From Enterococcus hirae ATCC 9790 (lineage in GTDB: Bacteria > Bacillota > Bacilli > Lactobacillales > Enterococcaceae), in contig NC_018081.1 of the NCBI RefSeq assembly GCF_000271405.2, positions 1,012,001 through 1,076,000 of the forward strand: a DNA stretch of 64,000 nucleotides, read 5' to 3'. Positions within the stretch are counted from its first letter, which is position 1, and every line of letters starts with the position of its first letter. This document shows positions 20,301 through 28,240 of this stretch, piece by piece. A program made the translations under genes and the position numbers. The notes beneath the pieces were generated by a model that saw only the letters and a list, made by a program, of their open reading frames with translations, was not told the origin of the DNA and searched no databases.

Positions 20301-21697
20301 TCGCTAGTTCTGGATATGGAAAATCTACGTTATTACAAACAATTGTTTTAAGTCTTGCAAGACAAAATACTCCAAATCAAGTATGGTTTCATCTAGTTGA
20401 TTTTGGTACTAATGGCCTTTTACCGTTGAAGAAGTTGCCACATGTCGTTGACATCGTCACTTTAGAAGAAGAAGAAAAAAGACAAAAAATGTTTGTGAGA
20501 ATCAATCGATCATTGGCGGAGAGAAAACAACTGTTTAAAGAAAAGGGTGCCACAAATCTCTACCAATACCAAGAAAAAACGAGCATCCAATTACCGATCA
20601 TTTTTATTATATTAGATAGCTACGAGAGTTTGGGGATAGAGGATAAACGAAAAGATTCCATCGATGAAACAATCGTGCATTTACTAAGAGATGGTGCAAG
20701 TTTAGGGATTTATCTTATTCTATCTGCAAATCGTGTCGGGAGTATTCGCCTAAATATGATGAGTCAATTTGCAACAAAGCTGTTTATGTATTTACATGAT
20801 GAAAGTGAAATCAAACAAGTGCTGGGAAGAGAAGCGATTGTTGCGTTGCCTATTAAAGGAAGAGGGCAAGTGATGCTTGACCGACCAACGATATTACAAT
20901 TTTATTTACCCACTAATGGTCAAAATGAATCAGAAATATTCGAAAAAATGGCAGAAGAAATAACAAATATAGATCAAGACTGGGTAGGAAAACGTCCTGA
21001 AAAAATCCTGATGGTGCCCGAACGGTTAACGCCAAAACTTTTCAGTCAGTTTGTGCGCAATAAAGAAAAAGACTTGGTGTATCTAGGTTTGAATAAGCAA
21101 ACAGTTGAGGTGGAATCATTTGCATTTTTTCTTGGAAAGCAGCTAGGTTTATTTTTTACTTCCAATGTACAATTGCAGAGGATGTTTTCATGGTGGCTAT
21201 CACAAATGATGGATGTGGAAGAAAATGTTATTTTAATCGATGTTTCTGGAACATTGGAGCAAATAAAAAACGAAGTGACTTCGTATTTTAGCTTGCATGA
21301 TGTCGCAAAACGAAGTGAGAAATTTACTCATTTCTGGGATGAACTGTGGTTCACGCCAAAAACGAGAAAAATCGTGGTTCTTAATGGACTGGCTGATTTC
21401 GTGGAAGAAATGGGGTTATTCTCGGGAGAAGTGGGCAAGTTATTAAATAGAGGAAATTCGTGTTTTCAATTCATTTTTATTGATCTGTTAGCGAAAACTG
21501 GCAACTTTTATGGTGGAATGACTCAAATAGTAAAAGAAAATGTTTCTCAGATCCTTTTTGATGGGAGTCTCCAAACTCAAGGATTTGTTGATGATTTCAC
21601 ATTTACAAGAGAAAATAACCCAAATAATAAAAATAGTTTTTACAGTTTAAAGGATGGAAAGTTGGAAATCATAGTAGTTCCTGTCGAAGAAGAGTGA
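17336..21697 (+). CDS. essC: EssC/YukB-like FtsK/SpoIIIE-family type VII secretion ATPase
   Basis: A 1453-residue motor of the type VII system. The N-terminal region (about 1-200) is FHA-like, then two membrane helices lie near residues 215-260. The first FtsK-type ATPase domain has Walker A GGTTGSGKS at 651-659 and ILVIDWKGGG after it. The second has SSGYGKST at 991-998. A third, C-terminal domain has no Walker A and looks degenerate, which is usual in EssC. The start is uncertain: the ATG at 17336 lacks a ribosome site, while an in-frame ATG at 17384 begins MFIHEVFTQNDKELVIAGK, closer to the family's start, with GGGGAG beside it. No substrate or immunity genes follow; the next gene is convergent. 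Confidence 0.9.
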   Translation: MNISLSILFDLFYFGEMFIHEVFTQNDKELVIAGKKICYIKQHINFSDSSIKDDPRFLILKHETLQRKWIDPPKQLIDISCATTSALMIESDAMIAIDYQDNNYQLSIYPSKAPVYYNQQLVTKGVFTFQVGDQIVVDQWIIERREKQWQIIGLGQAIQLNPWVLSEVPYIPEYPKHFPFFRRSPRIYLEEPKVQVEVRLPRHEAAQEKQSFFKLVLPSLGIFILSGMFLFFSNRNLLLILGMYGLNLLTSSISTINYLLNKKKIKRKKSEQKITIQQYRIKKAFELNRLQQRQKEVLQYMYPSNNQLARMTKECHPRIYERRPKDKDFLTVCLGIGERPSSFKIVSSYLDEDQWNDEILSDFIRPYQKLKNAPIAISLATQSVGLVGPSNVLQEALQSLLFQISVLHSYQEVEFITLLQEKEYEKTWKNWRWLPHHTLRSFPLKQRGLLFNLKNRELVLSAFYKILSKRKQKLQHADYQKIAFKPTYVFSIITEEGLWEHEISEFLTEELNRYDVVVIWAKESIDQLPETVTTLIAYQSQDIAMLINHKEQHINQPFTPNRLPTSYPLEQAIFRLANLFHEEIENQNLPEKINLLEQYQVQTVEELMISKRWLNAEPSKTLRSLIGWQRKNQGIYWDLHEQAHGPHALIGGTTGSGKSEFLITYLVGLAINFSPEDVGILVIDWKGGGLAQTVSKLPHFMGAITNLDRVGTSRALISIKAELEKRQRLLATYEVNNINEYMQLYKQRKQRNVSAYPDQPLPHLFLVSDEFAELKVNVPEFLEELTSVARIGRSLGVHLILATQKPAGVVNDQIEANSKSKVALKMASVQDSKELLQTTDAAYVSRPGRGYLKVGENDVYELFQSGYTKAPYAPNQSLEDERIVVVNEFGQKEVLFAPTEKDSRKAAGSIVTQYEAVRRLIVQTFQQSTFSQPSQPWLPELPTWLVMPIFKGNERNTLKVPIGLLDVPHEQKQSHYYYDCEKSSHTVVFASSGYGKSTLLQTIVLSLARQNTPNQVWFHLVDFGTNGLLPLKKLPHVVDIVTLEEEEKRQKMFVRINRSLAERKQLFKEKGATNLYQYQEKTSIQLPIIFIILDSYESLGIEDKRKDSIDETIVHLLRDGASLGIYLILSANRVGSIRLNMMSQFATKLFMYLHDESEIKQVLGREAIVALPIKGRGQVMLDRPTILQFYLPTNGQNESEIFEKMAEEITNIDQDWVGKRPEKILMVPERLTPKLFSQFVRNKEKDLVYLGLNKQTVEVESFAFFLGKQLGLFFTSNVQLQRMFSWWLSQMMDVEENVILIDVSGTLEQIKNEVTSYFSLHDVAKRSEKFTHFWDELWFTPKTRKIVVLNGLADFVEEMGLFSGEVGKLLNRGNSCFQFIFIDLLAKTGNFYGGMTQIVKENVSQILFDGSLQTQGFVDDFTFTRENNPNNKNSFYSLKDGKLEIIVVPVEEE

Positions 21698-21719
21698 GGG
21701 TAAAAATGATACCGCACTA

Positions 21720-21897
21720 AAAATAATGTACCCGAACAAGAGGGCACGGGTGCATGGGTTAGCTCCAACAACAGAAGGAAGAATTTTTTGTAATAGCTTC
21801 TCAAGTGTTCGAAAATTCATGCGATTTCGAGGAATTAATTCTGGAATGTCTATTTGGCAAGAAGGTATGCTCACCATTTATTCATTTTTACACCTAA
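21720..21897 (+). repeat. Interspersed intergenic repeat, copy 2
   Basis: Between essC and the convergent SWIM gene. It shares the blocks CGAACAAGAGGGCACGGGTGCA, GGGTTAGCTCCAACAACAG, AAGAATTTTTTG and the ending CCATTTATTCATTTTTACACCTA with the copies at 12.2-12.7 kb (minus strand) and 24.9-25.2 kb (plus strand). Like the 24.9-kb copy it ends in an AAGAGTCTGGGA terminator arm. Confidence 0.55.
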
Positions 21898-23276
21898 AAG
21901 AGTCTGGGAAGTCCTTTTTTGTCCCAGACTCTTAACGGTAATTTTTTTGAAAACTTCTTCTTATTATTGAAGTTTAAAGCATTTTTTTCTGTCTTTGGCA
22001 AAAAACTCAGGATCACTCGTAAATAACGTTGGCATAATAAATAGTTACATTTTTTTTCGAGTAATTTTAATTCTTGGATCATTGCTTTTTTTCGCGGGTA
22101 TTTTTCTTTTAATTCTTTGATCAACAATTGAACCGAGATCATGCTGTTTGGTAAAGTAGCCATTTCTTCAATATATCTCACCAGTTTATGATAATGATTC
22201 CGAGTAGTCATAGTGTGGGCTATTTTCCGCAATTCATATTCATATTTCTGTAATAGTGCTTCGGGAGTCTGTTTTTTTAAAATATTGAAATAACGATTAG
22301 CTTCTTTGATTCCAGAGGTCTCTAACACACGATTCAATAATAGATCATAGCATTTTTCCTGTGAATAAAGTAAGCCAATGTCTTGATGATTATGTAATTC
22401 TTGGAACAAACGGTTTCGCAACGATATCCATTCGTCTTTTGAACAAGTTTTTTTCAATTGGTGAACTAGATTCATATCTAATGCATCATTCTCAATCAAT
22501 AACTTAAAAACTTGATTTATGTATTCTTCTTTTTTTCCTAATTTATAATAGAGTTTTTTTAGAGAATAACGATGAAGTTGAACGAGATCAGGAGATTGAC
22601 GATCCAAAAGCAGACTCTCCTGTAGTACTTTTTCTGCTTCTTTGTATATTCTGTTTTTAAGTAAGTAATTAACATATTGTGTCCTGATAGTAGGGGAGTG
22701 CCAGTTTTCTTGGATAGTATGTTGAATTTTTTGCTTGGAATAGTTTAAGTACTCCATTTGTTTAACAGATAAAATTTGTTTCTTTTTTTTCAATCCTCTT
22801 TTTTTGTCTGCGGGTTCTTTCTTCAACGAGGAAGCAGATTGTTTCTCATAGTATGCTTGATATTTATTGATATCAAAAGAAGCATCTGAATAAATATATT
22901 GTTGAAAACGTTTTGCTAAGTGGTCATTTTCCTTTAAAATCATCTTTAAAAAAGGACGGATTTGTGAATCTTCCGCGTAGGAAACCAAATATGCGCTGTT
23001 ATTTGCATCTTTCTTTTGTAAGTATTTATTGTATTCGAATAAAACGGCTACTAAATGGGGACAATGATCGTTCGATAAGCAGGGGCAGCTACAAACCATT
23101 TTTTCTAAATAAAAGTGGTCAACGAGGTCAATGATTGCATGATAGTTTTCATTACTAGTAATGTTGGCAGTAATCTGTTTTTGCTTAACCTTAAAGTTTT
23201 TTACCTGTTCCCCAATAAAATAGGAGTATCCTAAATCTATTGTAGTTTCTAAAAAATATTCTTTCCAGTTGTTCAC
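21894..23276 (-). CDS. SWIM zinc-finger protein
   Basis: A 460-residue protein. The SWIM motif CxCx(n)CxH is seen in MVCSCPCLSNDHCPHLVAVL near residues 58-78, which is likely to bind zinc and nucleic acid or protein. The remainder is Lys- and Leu-rich helical sequence without a recognisable catalytic domain; a Snf2-type helicase, often linked to SWIM domains, is absent. The last 13 codons (RVWDKKGLPRLF) are encoded by the terminator hairpin. This suggests that the original stop lay just before it; removing one A from the A7 run at 21942-21948 would give such a stop. It is convergent with essC. The role is unknown. Confidence 0.75.
   Translation of the reverse strand: MNNWKEYFLETTIDLGYSYFIGEQVKNFKVKQKQITANITSNENYHAIIDLVDHFYLEKMVCSCPCLSNDHCPHLVAVLFEYNKYLQKKDANNSAYLVSYAEDSQIRPFLKMILKENDHLAKRFQQYIYSDASFDINKYQAYYEKQSASSLKKEPADKKRGLKKKKQILSVKQMEYLNYSKQKIQHTIQENWHSPTIRTQYVNYLLKNRIYKEAEKVLQESLLLDRQSPDLVQLHRYSLKKLYYKLGKKEEYINQVFKLLIENDALDMNLVHQLKKTCSKDEWISLRNRLFQELHNHQDIGLLYSQEKCYDLLLNRVLETSGIKEANRYFNILKKQTPEALLQKYEYELRKIAHTMTTRNHYHKLVRYIEEMATLPNSMISVQLLIKELKEKYPRKKAMIQELKLLEKKCNYLLCQRYLRVILSFLPKTEKNALNFNNKKKFSKKLPLRVWDKKGLPRLF
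21898..21933. terminator. Terminator hairpin overlapping the 3' end of the SWIM gene
   Basis: AAGAGTCTGGGA (21898-21909) and TCCCAGACTCTT (21922-21933) form a perfect 12-bp stem. A T-run follows only on the minus strand, so it mainly serves the SWIM gene, whose last 13 codons it contains. Confidence 0.85.
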
Positions 23277-23432
23277 CTAATCTCCTCCTTTATATTAATT
23301 CTTACTTAATAAGTTTAACGGATAAATGGATGAAAAACAGTATTTTTTTGTTGATACGTAAGTTATTTAATTTTAATATAAATGGCTATTTTTAGGTATA
23401 TTTTTTATAGTAAAATAATTACCAATTGTTGT

Positions 23433-23900
23433 TTAAAGAAATTTTTTTATTCTTTCGTGATTGTGAGGGCGTTTTTCAATTTCTAATACAGCAATTTTGT
23501 GTAGCAAAGAGTCTAACGTGATATGTGACATTTCTTCCTCTACTTTTGCTTGGAGTTGGGTATAGCTTGCCGTCAATGTTTCTTGAATATTCGCACCAAC
23601 GATACAATTTGGGTTTGTTTTCGGATCCACTTGAATGAGATTAGTATTTCCTTCAATACTTTTATAAATATCTAAAAGTGAAATTTTTTCAGGAGAACGA
23701 GCTAAAGAAGGTGCAGCTTTTCCGACTTGCGTAATAATCAAATTCGCTTTTTTTAGTCGGCTCATGATTTTACGGACATTAGCTGCACTGGTTTCAATAC
23801 TTTTCGCAATCATCTCACTAGATAACATATCGCTATCTTGAAAAATTGCTATGTAGGCTAAGATGTGGATCGCATCGCTCAATTGTAAAGAATATTTCAT
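23433..23900 (-). CDS. Rrf2-family transcriptional regulator
   Basis: A 155-residue winged-helix regulator. LSDAIHILAYIAIF...LSSEMIAKSIETSAANVRKIMSRLKKANLI is the Rrf2 DNA-binding part. The [Fe-S]-type cysteine triplet of IscR/NsrR is missing; a single Cys is present (NPNCIVG), as in YwnA-type members. It is divergent from the NmrA-like reductase gene, with 127 bp between the start codons, and probably controls that gene. One-Cys Rrf2 proteins of this kind often respond to thiol or quinone stress (inference). Confidence 0.85.
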   Translation of the reverse strand: MKYSLQLSDAIHILAYIAIFQDSDMLSSEMIAKSIETSAANVRKIMSRLKKANLIITQVGKAAPSLARSPEKISLLDIYKSIEGNTNLIQVDPKTNPNCIVGANIQETLTASYTQLQAKVEEEMSHITLDSLLHKIAVLEIEKRPHNHERIKKFL

Positions 23901-24027
23901 ACTATCCCATTCCTTTCGACGTTTATTCTTGACTTATTTTAACATACTCTTTAAGATAATGGTGTAACTTAAAAATGTACAGGTTCTATTTAAAAAATTT
24001 ATCAACGTGAAAAAAGGAGTGGTTAGA

Positions 24028-24876
24028 ATGAATTATCTCATTACTGGAGCAACTGGTGGTTTTGGTAACTATGCTATGGAGTACTTAAAACAGCTCGTTC
24101 CTCAGGAAAATATCTATGTGTTGGCGCGGAATGAAGAAAAGGGGAAAACACTTGAAGAAAAGGGTTGGAATGTCCGTTTCGGAGATTATGCTGATTATTC
24201 TTCTATGAAAAATGCCTTACAGGGAATTGATCGCTTGTTGTTTGTGTCTGGTGCACCTGGTAATCGGCAAGCTGAGCATGAAAATGTTGTGAAGGCCGCA
24301 AAAGCAACTGGTGTTTCTTACATTGCTTATACTAGTTTTGCTGATGCCGATCACTCGACCAGTATTCTAGCGCCAGATCATCAGTTTACAGAGAAAGTAA
24401 TTGCTGATTCTGGAATCGCACATACTTTTTTACGTAATAATTGGTACTTAGAAAATGAATGGCCACTCATTGAACTTGCCTTAAAGAATGGGCGCTTTAT
24501 TTATTCAGCAGGTGAAGGCAAAACTGGCTGGGCATTAAAACGAGAATATGCCGAAGTTGCAGCAAAAGCACTAGCAAACTTGAACTTTCCAGAAGTTCTT
24601 GAATTATCGGGTCAACCGATCACGTATGAAGAACTAGCTAAAGAATTAAAAGAAGTGACAGGCAAACCTATTGATATCGTGGCTACCAATGACCATGAGT
24701 TCATCAAAAATTTAGAGGAGGCTGGTTATCCTGAATCTGCTGCACAAATGTTTGCAGCTATTCAAAAAGATATCAAGAATAATCAACTCGATGTTTCCTC
24801 AAAAGATTTTGAACAAGCTTTGGGACATCCACTTGTCTCTTTAAAAGATGGACTAGAAGAATTGTTGAATCAATAG
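24028..24876 (+). CDS. NmrA-like NAD(P)H-binding oxidoreductase (quinone reductase type 2-like)
   Basis: A 282-residue atypical short-chain reductase. The Rossmann nucleotide site is NYLITGATGGFGNYAMEYL, and the YVLARNEEKGKTLEEKG segment suggests NADPH preference. The YTSFADAD and NNWYLEN blocks are those of the YtfG/QorB group, which reduce quinones. The frame continues upstream to a GTG at 24007, but AAGGAG 9 nt before the ATG at 24028 fixes the start. It is divergent from an Rrf2 regulator, an arrangement typical of redox-inducible reductases. Confidence 0.85.
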   Translation: MNYLITGATGGFGNYAMEYLKQLVPQENIYVLARNEEKGKTLEEKGWNVRFGDYADYSSMKNALQGIDRLLFVSGAPGNRQAEHENVVKAAKATGVSYIAYTSFADADHSTSILAPDHQFTEKVIADSGIAHTFLRNNWYLENEWPLIELALKNGRFIYSAGEGKTGWALKREYAEVAAKALANLNFPEVLELSGQPITYEELAKELKEVTGKPIDIVATNDHEFIKNLEEAGYPESAAQMFAAIQKDIKNNQLDVSSKDFEQALGHPLVSLKDGLEELLNQ

Positions 24877-24888
24877 TTGTAAAAAGCG

Positions 24889-25175
24889 GTTGAGACAACG
24901 TTTTTAATTTTATAAAACAAGGGTAAATTCTCACAAGTGACAAGAAGTATAAAAATAAGGTTTTTACGGTTGACACTTACCTGCTTACTGTTTCTTATTG
25001 AGTTTATTGCTGAAAGTTTAGTCAGTGAAAACCGTGAACAAAAGGTCGTGAAGCATCGTTTAGCTCTGATAACCTTAAGAAAGATTTTTTGGAACCAGTT
25101 TTTTGGTTTTGAAAAATTCGGACTTATTTCAAAGAGTAGCTGGTTGAACACTGTTTATTCGTTTTCACACCTATT
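24889..25175 (+). repeat. Interspersed intergenic repeat, copy 3
   Basis: It starts just after the reductase stop with GCGGTTGAGACAA and contains CCGTGAACAAAAGGTCGTGA, TTTAGCTCTGATAACCTTAAG, AAAGATTTTTTGGAACCAG and CTGTTTATTCGTTTTCACACC. These blocks align in order with copy 1 (minus strand) and copy 2. ORFs on both strands are open here by chance, and none has a ribosome site. Confidence 0.6.
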
Positions 25176-25176
25176 T

Positions 25177-25205
25177 AAAGAGTCTGGGATCAGGCTCTTT
25201 TTTTG
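25177..25205 (+). terminator. Terminator at the end of repeat copy 3
   Basis: AAAGAGTCTG and CAGGCTCTTT pair with one mismatch around a GGAT loop and run into a T-tract. It can end reductase transcripts that read through the repeat. Confidence 0.8.
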
Positions 25206-25320
25206 CATTTAAGTGATAAGTAGAAGATTGACTTTTTTGAATGTAATAAAAAAAACACTTACGAGAAAATGAGAAATATGCTACGATACTTTTCGTGACA
25301 AATTTAAAGGAGTGGTATAG

Positions 25321-25761
25321 TTGCCTACAAACAAAAAAGAAGGAATTATTTTTACATCACTAATGTGTTTTCTCATGGTCTTAGGAATGAGTGTGTATAA
25401 TCTCTGGCTTCATGGGGATTTATATTTTTCAAATCTATTGATTGGTTTAGTTCCAGGATTCATCGTGGCTTTTATTTTAGATGTCTTTATTGTTGGTGTG
25501 ATTGCGAAAAAAATAGCTTTCAAGTTGCCAGTAAATTCAGAAAGTAAATTTCAAATGATCGTAACGATTTCTTGTCTGATGGTCCTAGGAATGGTTACCT
25601 GTATGTCGTTGTTTGGTGTTGTGATTGAGCAGGGAATACCTGACCAACTATTTTCAGCGTACCTTACCGCATGGAAAATGAATGTGATTGTTGCATTGCC
25701 TTTGCAATTACTAATCGTAGGTCCTATCTCTCGATTGGTATTAAGCACGATCCAAAACTAA
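25321..25761 (+). CDS. DUF2798-type small membrane protein
   Basis: A 146-residue protein with four hydrophobic helices, two of them carrying the repeated SLMCFLMVLGMSVYNL and SCLMVLGMVTCMSLFGV signatures of DUF2798 (two tandem units). It starts at TTG with AAAGGAG 8 nt upstream. It stands alone, and nothing in the context points to a function. Confidence 0.8.
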   Translation: MPTNKKEGIIFTSLMCFLMVLGMSVYNLWLHGDLYFSNLLIGLVPGFIVAFILDVFIVGVIAKKIAFKLPVNSESKFQMIVTISCLMVLGMVTCMSLFGVVIEQGIPDQLFSAYLTAWKMNVIVALPLQLLIVGPISRLVLSTIQN

Positions 25762-25784
25762 AAAGATCTTTTAGATTATAAAAA

Positions 25785-25905
25785 AAGAGGATGCGACTTG
25801 TTTAGCATCAAGAGATAAAAGAACTTGCCTAAAATTGCGTACACGCTTATTAGGAAGTTTCGTTTATTTTTTGAATGAGCTACTTCAGTCACATGCTCTT
25901 TTTTT
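25785..25905 (+). repeat. Interspersed intergenic repeat, short copy 4
   Basis: AAGAGGATGCGACTTGTTTAGCATCAAGAGATAAAAGAACTTGCC closely matches the first block of copy 1 (AAGAGGTTGAGACAA...TTTAGCATCAAGAAATAAGAAGGA on the minus strand). The GTTTCGTTTATTTTTTGA near its end resembles the last block of the others. The middle part is missing. Confidence 0.5.
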
Positions 25906-25914
25906 TAAGAACAA

Positions 25915-26430
25915 TTAATCAAAAAATGTTTGCATCATTTCACGAACCTGTGTACACCATTGTAGTTCTTGCTGGCAAAGTAAAATTCTTCGTTGAATAA
26001 CGACATAACGTCCAAATTCCTCTTTTTTATTTACTGAAAGATCTGCTAGTTTTGCTTGGTTTTTTTGCATGATTTTGTTTAATTGTTGTTCTCTTGTAAA
26101 TAAAAGACCCGTCGCTGTTGTTTTATCTAAGGTAGAAAAAGCGTACAGTTTGGCTAAAAATTCATCTTTTTGAGTAGGAGCAGGGGTCTCTTCTTTGATC
26201 CATTCTTCTACGATCGCTTTTCCTTCATTGGTAAGGGTATAAATTTTTTTCTGCGAATGTTCTTCGATTTCCAGGACAGAAATATAACCTTTCTGGTCTA
26301 ATTTAGCCAGTGTCGTGTAAATCTGACTGTGGTGAGCTTCCCAGAAAATGGTGATTAATTGTTTTAGTTCATAACCGGAACGAGGTTTAGACAAAAGAAC
26401 GCATAATAAGATATAGGCTAAAGTATTCAT
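25915..26430 (-). CDS. PadR-family transcriptional regulator
   Basis: A 171-residue regulator with the PadR winged helix (AYILLCVLLSKPRSGYELKQLITIFWEAHHSQIYTTLAKLDQKGYI) and the C-terminal helical dimerisation domain of the AphA/PadR-Vir type. It is divergent from the MFS transporter gene, with an ATGT-N8-ACAT site in between. PadR proteins are mostly ligand-released repressors of adjacent efflux genes, which fits here. The AGGAGG-like site (CAGGAGGTATCGT) supports the start at 26430. Confidence 0.9.
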   Translation of the reverse strand: MNTLAYILLCVLLSKPRSGYELKQLITIFWEAHHSQIYTTLAKLDQKGYISVLEIEEHSQKKIYTLTNEGKAIVEEWIKEETPAPTQKDEFLAKLYAFSTLDKTTATGLLFTREQQLNKIMQKNQAKLADLSVNKKEEFGRYVVIQRRILLCQQELQWCTQVREMMQTFFD

Positions 26431-26488
26431 ACGATACCTCCTGACTGGTTTTCTCTTATTATAGCATATTTTTTATTTTTGTTTTTAT

Positions 26489-26504
26489 ATGTGCATATTG
26501 ACAT
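26489..26504. promoter_or_regulatory. PadR-type operator
   Basis: ATGTGCATATTGACAT fits the ATGT-N8-ACAT pattern bound by PadR regulators. It is placed between the divergent padR-like and MFS genes, 39 bp before the transporter start and 59 bp before the regulator start. Confidence 0.6.
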
Positions 26505-26542
26505 GTAAAATAAATCATGTATGATGCTAGGTAGAGAAAGGA

Positions 26543-27757
26543 ATGGGGAATTTGGAGAATCAAATAGAAATCAAAGAAGAACTAACAGAGAAAGGACAGG
26601 AACAAAGTAAAGGAAAGAATTCAGCGTTAGTAGTCGCTGCAACTTGTATGTTTGCGTTTATGGGAGTTGGCTTAGTAGATCCCATTTTAAAAACGATTGC
26701 TGCTCAATTAGATGCAACACCTGCCCAAACGACATTATTATTTACGAGCTACATGTTGGTAACGGGAGTAGTGATGTTGTTTACAGGTTTTTTATCGAGT
26801 CGAATTGGTTTGAAAAAAACATTGATGGCAGGTTTGGTCATTATTGTTGTATTTGCTGGCTTAGGTGGATTGTCCAATGATATTGGTACATTGATCGGAT
26901 TGCGTGCTGGTTGGGGTGTAGGGAATGCTTTATTTGTTTCAACAGCACTTGCGACTATTGTAAGTATTTTAGTGGGTAACACTGAAAAAGCTATTATGAT
27001 GTATGAAGCAGCACTAGGCTGTGGGATGGCTGTTGGACCATTAGTTGGCGGCATACTAGGAAGTGGCTCGTGGCGGTATCCTTTTTATGGAGTAGCTACG
27101 TTGATGTTTATTGGCTTTTTAGCATTGGCGATCCTTCTTCCAGAGGCAGGAAAACCACAAAGGAAGGTTGGTTTTTGGGAAGGGGTCAAGGCGTTAAGTA
27201 ATCACAAATTGCGTTCCGTTGGTCTGATTGCCTTATTATATAATTTTGGTTTCTTTACGTTACTTGCCTATGCACCATTCTTATTAGTGGGGTATAGTGA
27301 GTTAGAGGTCGGTTTTGTTTTCTTTGGTTGGGGCGTTTTATTAGCAATTGCTTCGATTTTTGTCGCACCAGTACTAGAACAAAAATTCACTACTTACTGA
27401 ACGATTTTAGCAGCGTTTGTTTTCTTTATTATTTGTTTGGCGTTACTAGGTGCCGGTTCAACTATCCAAATTTTAGTGCCAATCAGCATTGTACTTTCAG
27501 GTTTTTTCCAAGGGATCATCAATACATTATTGACAACGATTGCTATGGAGATACCAGGTTTACCAAGAAATGTGGCTTCTTCAAGTTATAGCTTTGTTCG
27601 TTTCTTTGGTGGGGCATTAGCGCCATTTATTGCAGGGATCATTGGCGAAAAACTAGGTGAAAGTTATGCTTTTTATTTTGCTGCGATCATTGTCGTAATT
27701 AGTGTCTTTTGTATTATTCATCATCAAAATTATTTTGTAACAGATGAAGATCAATAA
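26543..27757 (+). pseudogene. MFS drug efflux transporter interrupted by an in-frame TGA
   Basis: One continuous frame of 405 codons with a single TGA at 27398-27400. The first part (285 residues) has spans 1 to about 8, with the MFS motif GFLSSRIGLKKT. The second part (TILAAFVFFIICL...QNYFVTDEDQ) carries the remaining spans, including PRNVASSSYSFVRFFGGALAPFIAG. The two parts are in the same frame, so this is a point mutation, perhaps TGG to TGA, rather than an indel. A protein cut after span 8 should be inactive. The gene is divergent from its probable PadR repressor. The ATG at 26543 has GAAAGGA almost abutting it, so the start is not firm. Confidence 0.8.
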
Positions 27758-27816
27758 AAATGAGGTTTTGAAAGAAAGAATAAAAACCGAAAAAAATAGT
27801 TAATGATGAATCAATA

Positions 27817-27857
27817 AAACCTTGAATTTCACATACTGTGTTTCAAGGTTTTTTTCT
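27817..27857 (+). terminator. Rho-independent terminator
   Basis: AAACCTTGAA (27817-27826) and TTCAAGGTTT (27842-27851) form a perfect 10-bp stem, with a short inner CAC/GTG pairing, followed by a T-run. Confidence 0.85.
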
Positions 27858-28018
27858 GTTATTTGTGACGTTCGATCTACAGTTCTGGTAACTGGTATCG
27901 TGAGAGGGTTTATTTTTAACATGTGTTTCAACGAAAAAGGTCAATGAATACACTGTTTTTGTCATAAATCATGTTATGATGAGAATAAGACACAGCCAGT
28001 AAAAAGTGAGGAAAAGCG

Positions 28019-28240
28019 ATGATTGAAGAATATTTCAAAGAAGTAGGTATCACGTTGGTTGAACTTCCCATCGAGTTGGTGGATGATCGACCCGTTTATG
28101 GTGGTTATCTAAAAGAGCTGCCTGTAATCAATGCGACAGGAGAATCTCGAAAAATCATGCACCAGAAACTAGCGAGTATGTATCAAGCCTATCGTGAACA
28201 ACTACTTACAGATATGGAAATAGAAAAAGAAAAACAATGA
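28019..28240 (+). CDS. Conserved small protein of unknown function
   Basis: A 73-residue soluble protein with a GTGAGGAAAAGCG ribosome site directly before the ATG. It is acidic at the N-terminus (MIEEYFKEVGITLVELPIELVDDRP) and ends in a charged helix (MEIEKEK). I do not recognise a family. Its stop overlaps the start of a 32-codon frame. One extra A in the A5 run just before the stop would fuse the two into about 106 residues, so the real C-terminus is uncertain. Confidence 0.6.
   Translation: MIEEYFKEVGITLVELPIELVDDRPVYGGYLKELPVINATGESRKIMHQKLASMYQAYREQLLTDMEIEKEKQ

Noticed and set aside
24773-25212. Frames of 67-93 codons at the reductase 3' end and in repeat copy 3
   Set aside because: Open by chance in repeat DNA; no ribosome site and not conserved between copies.
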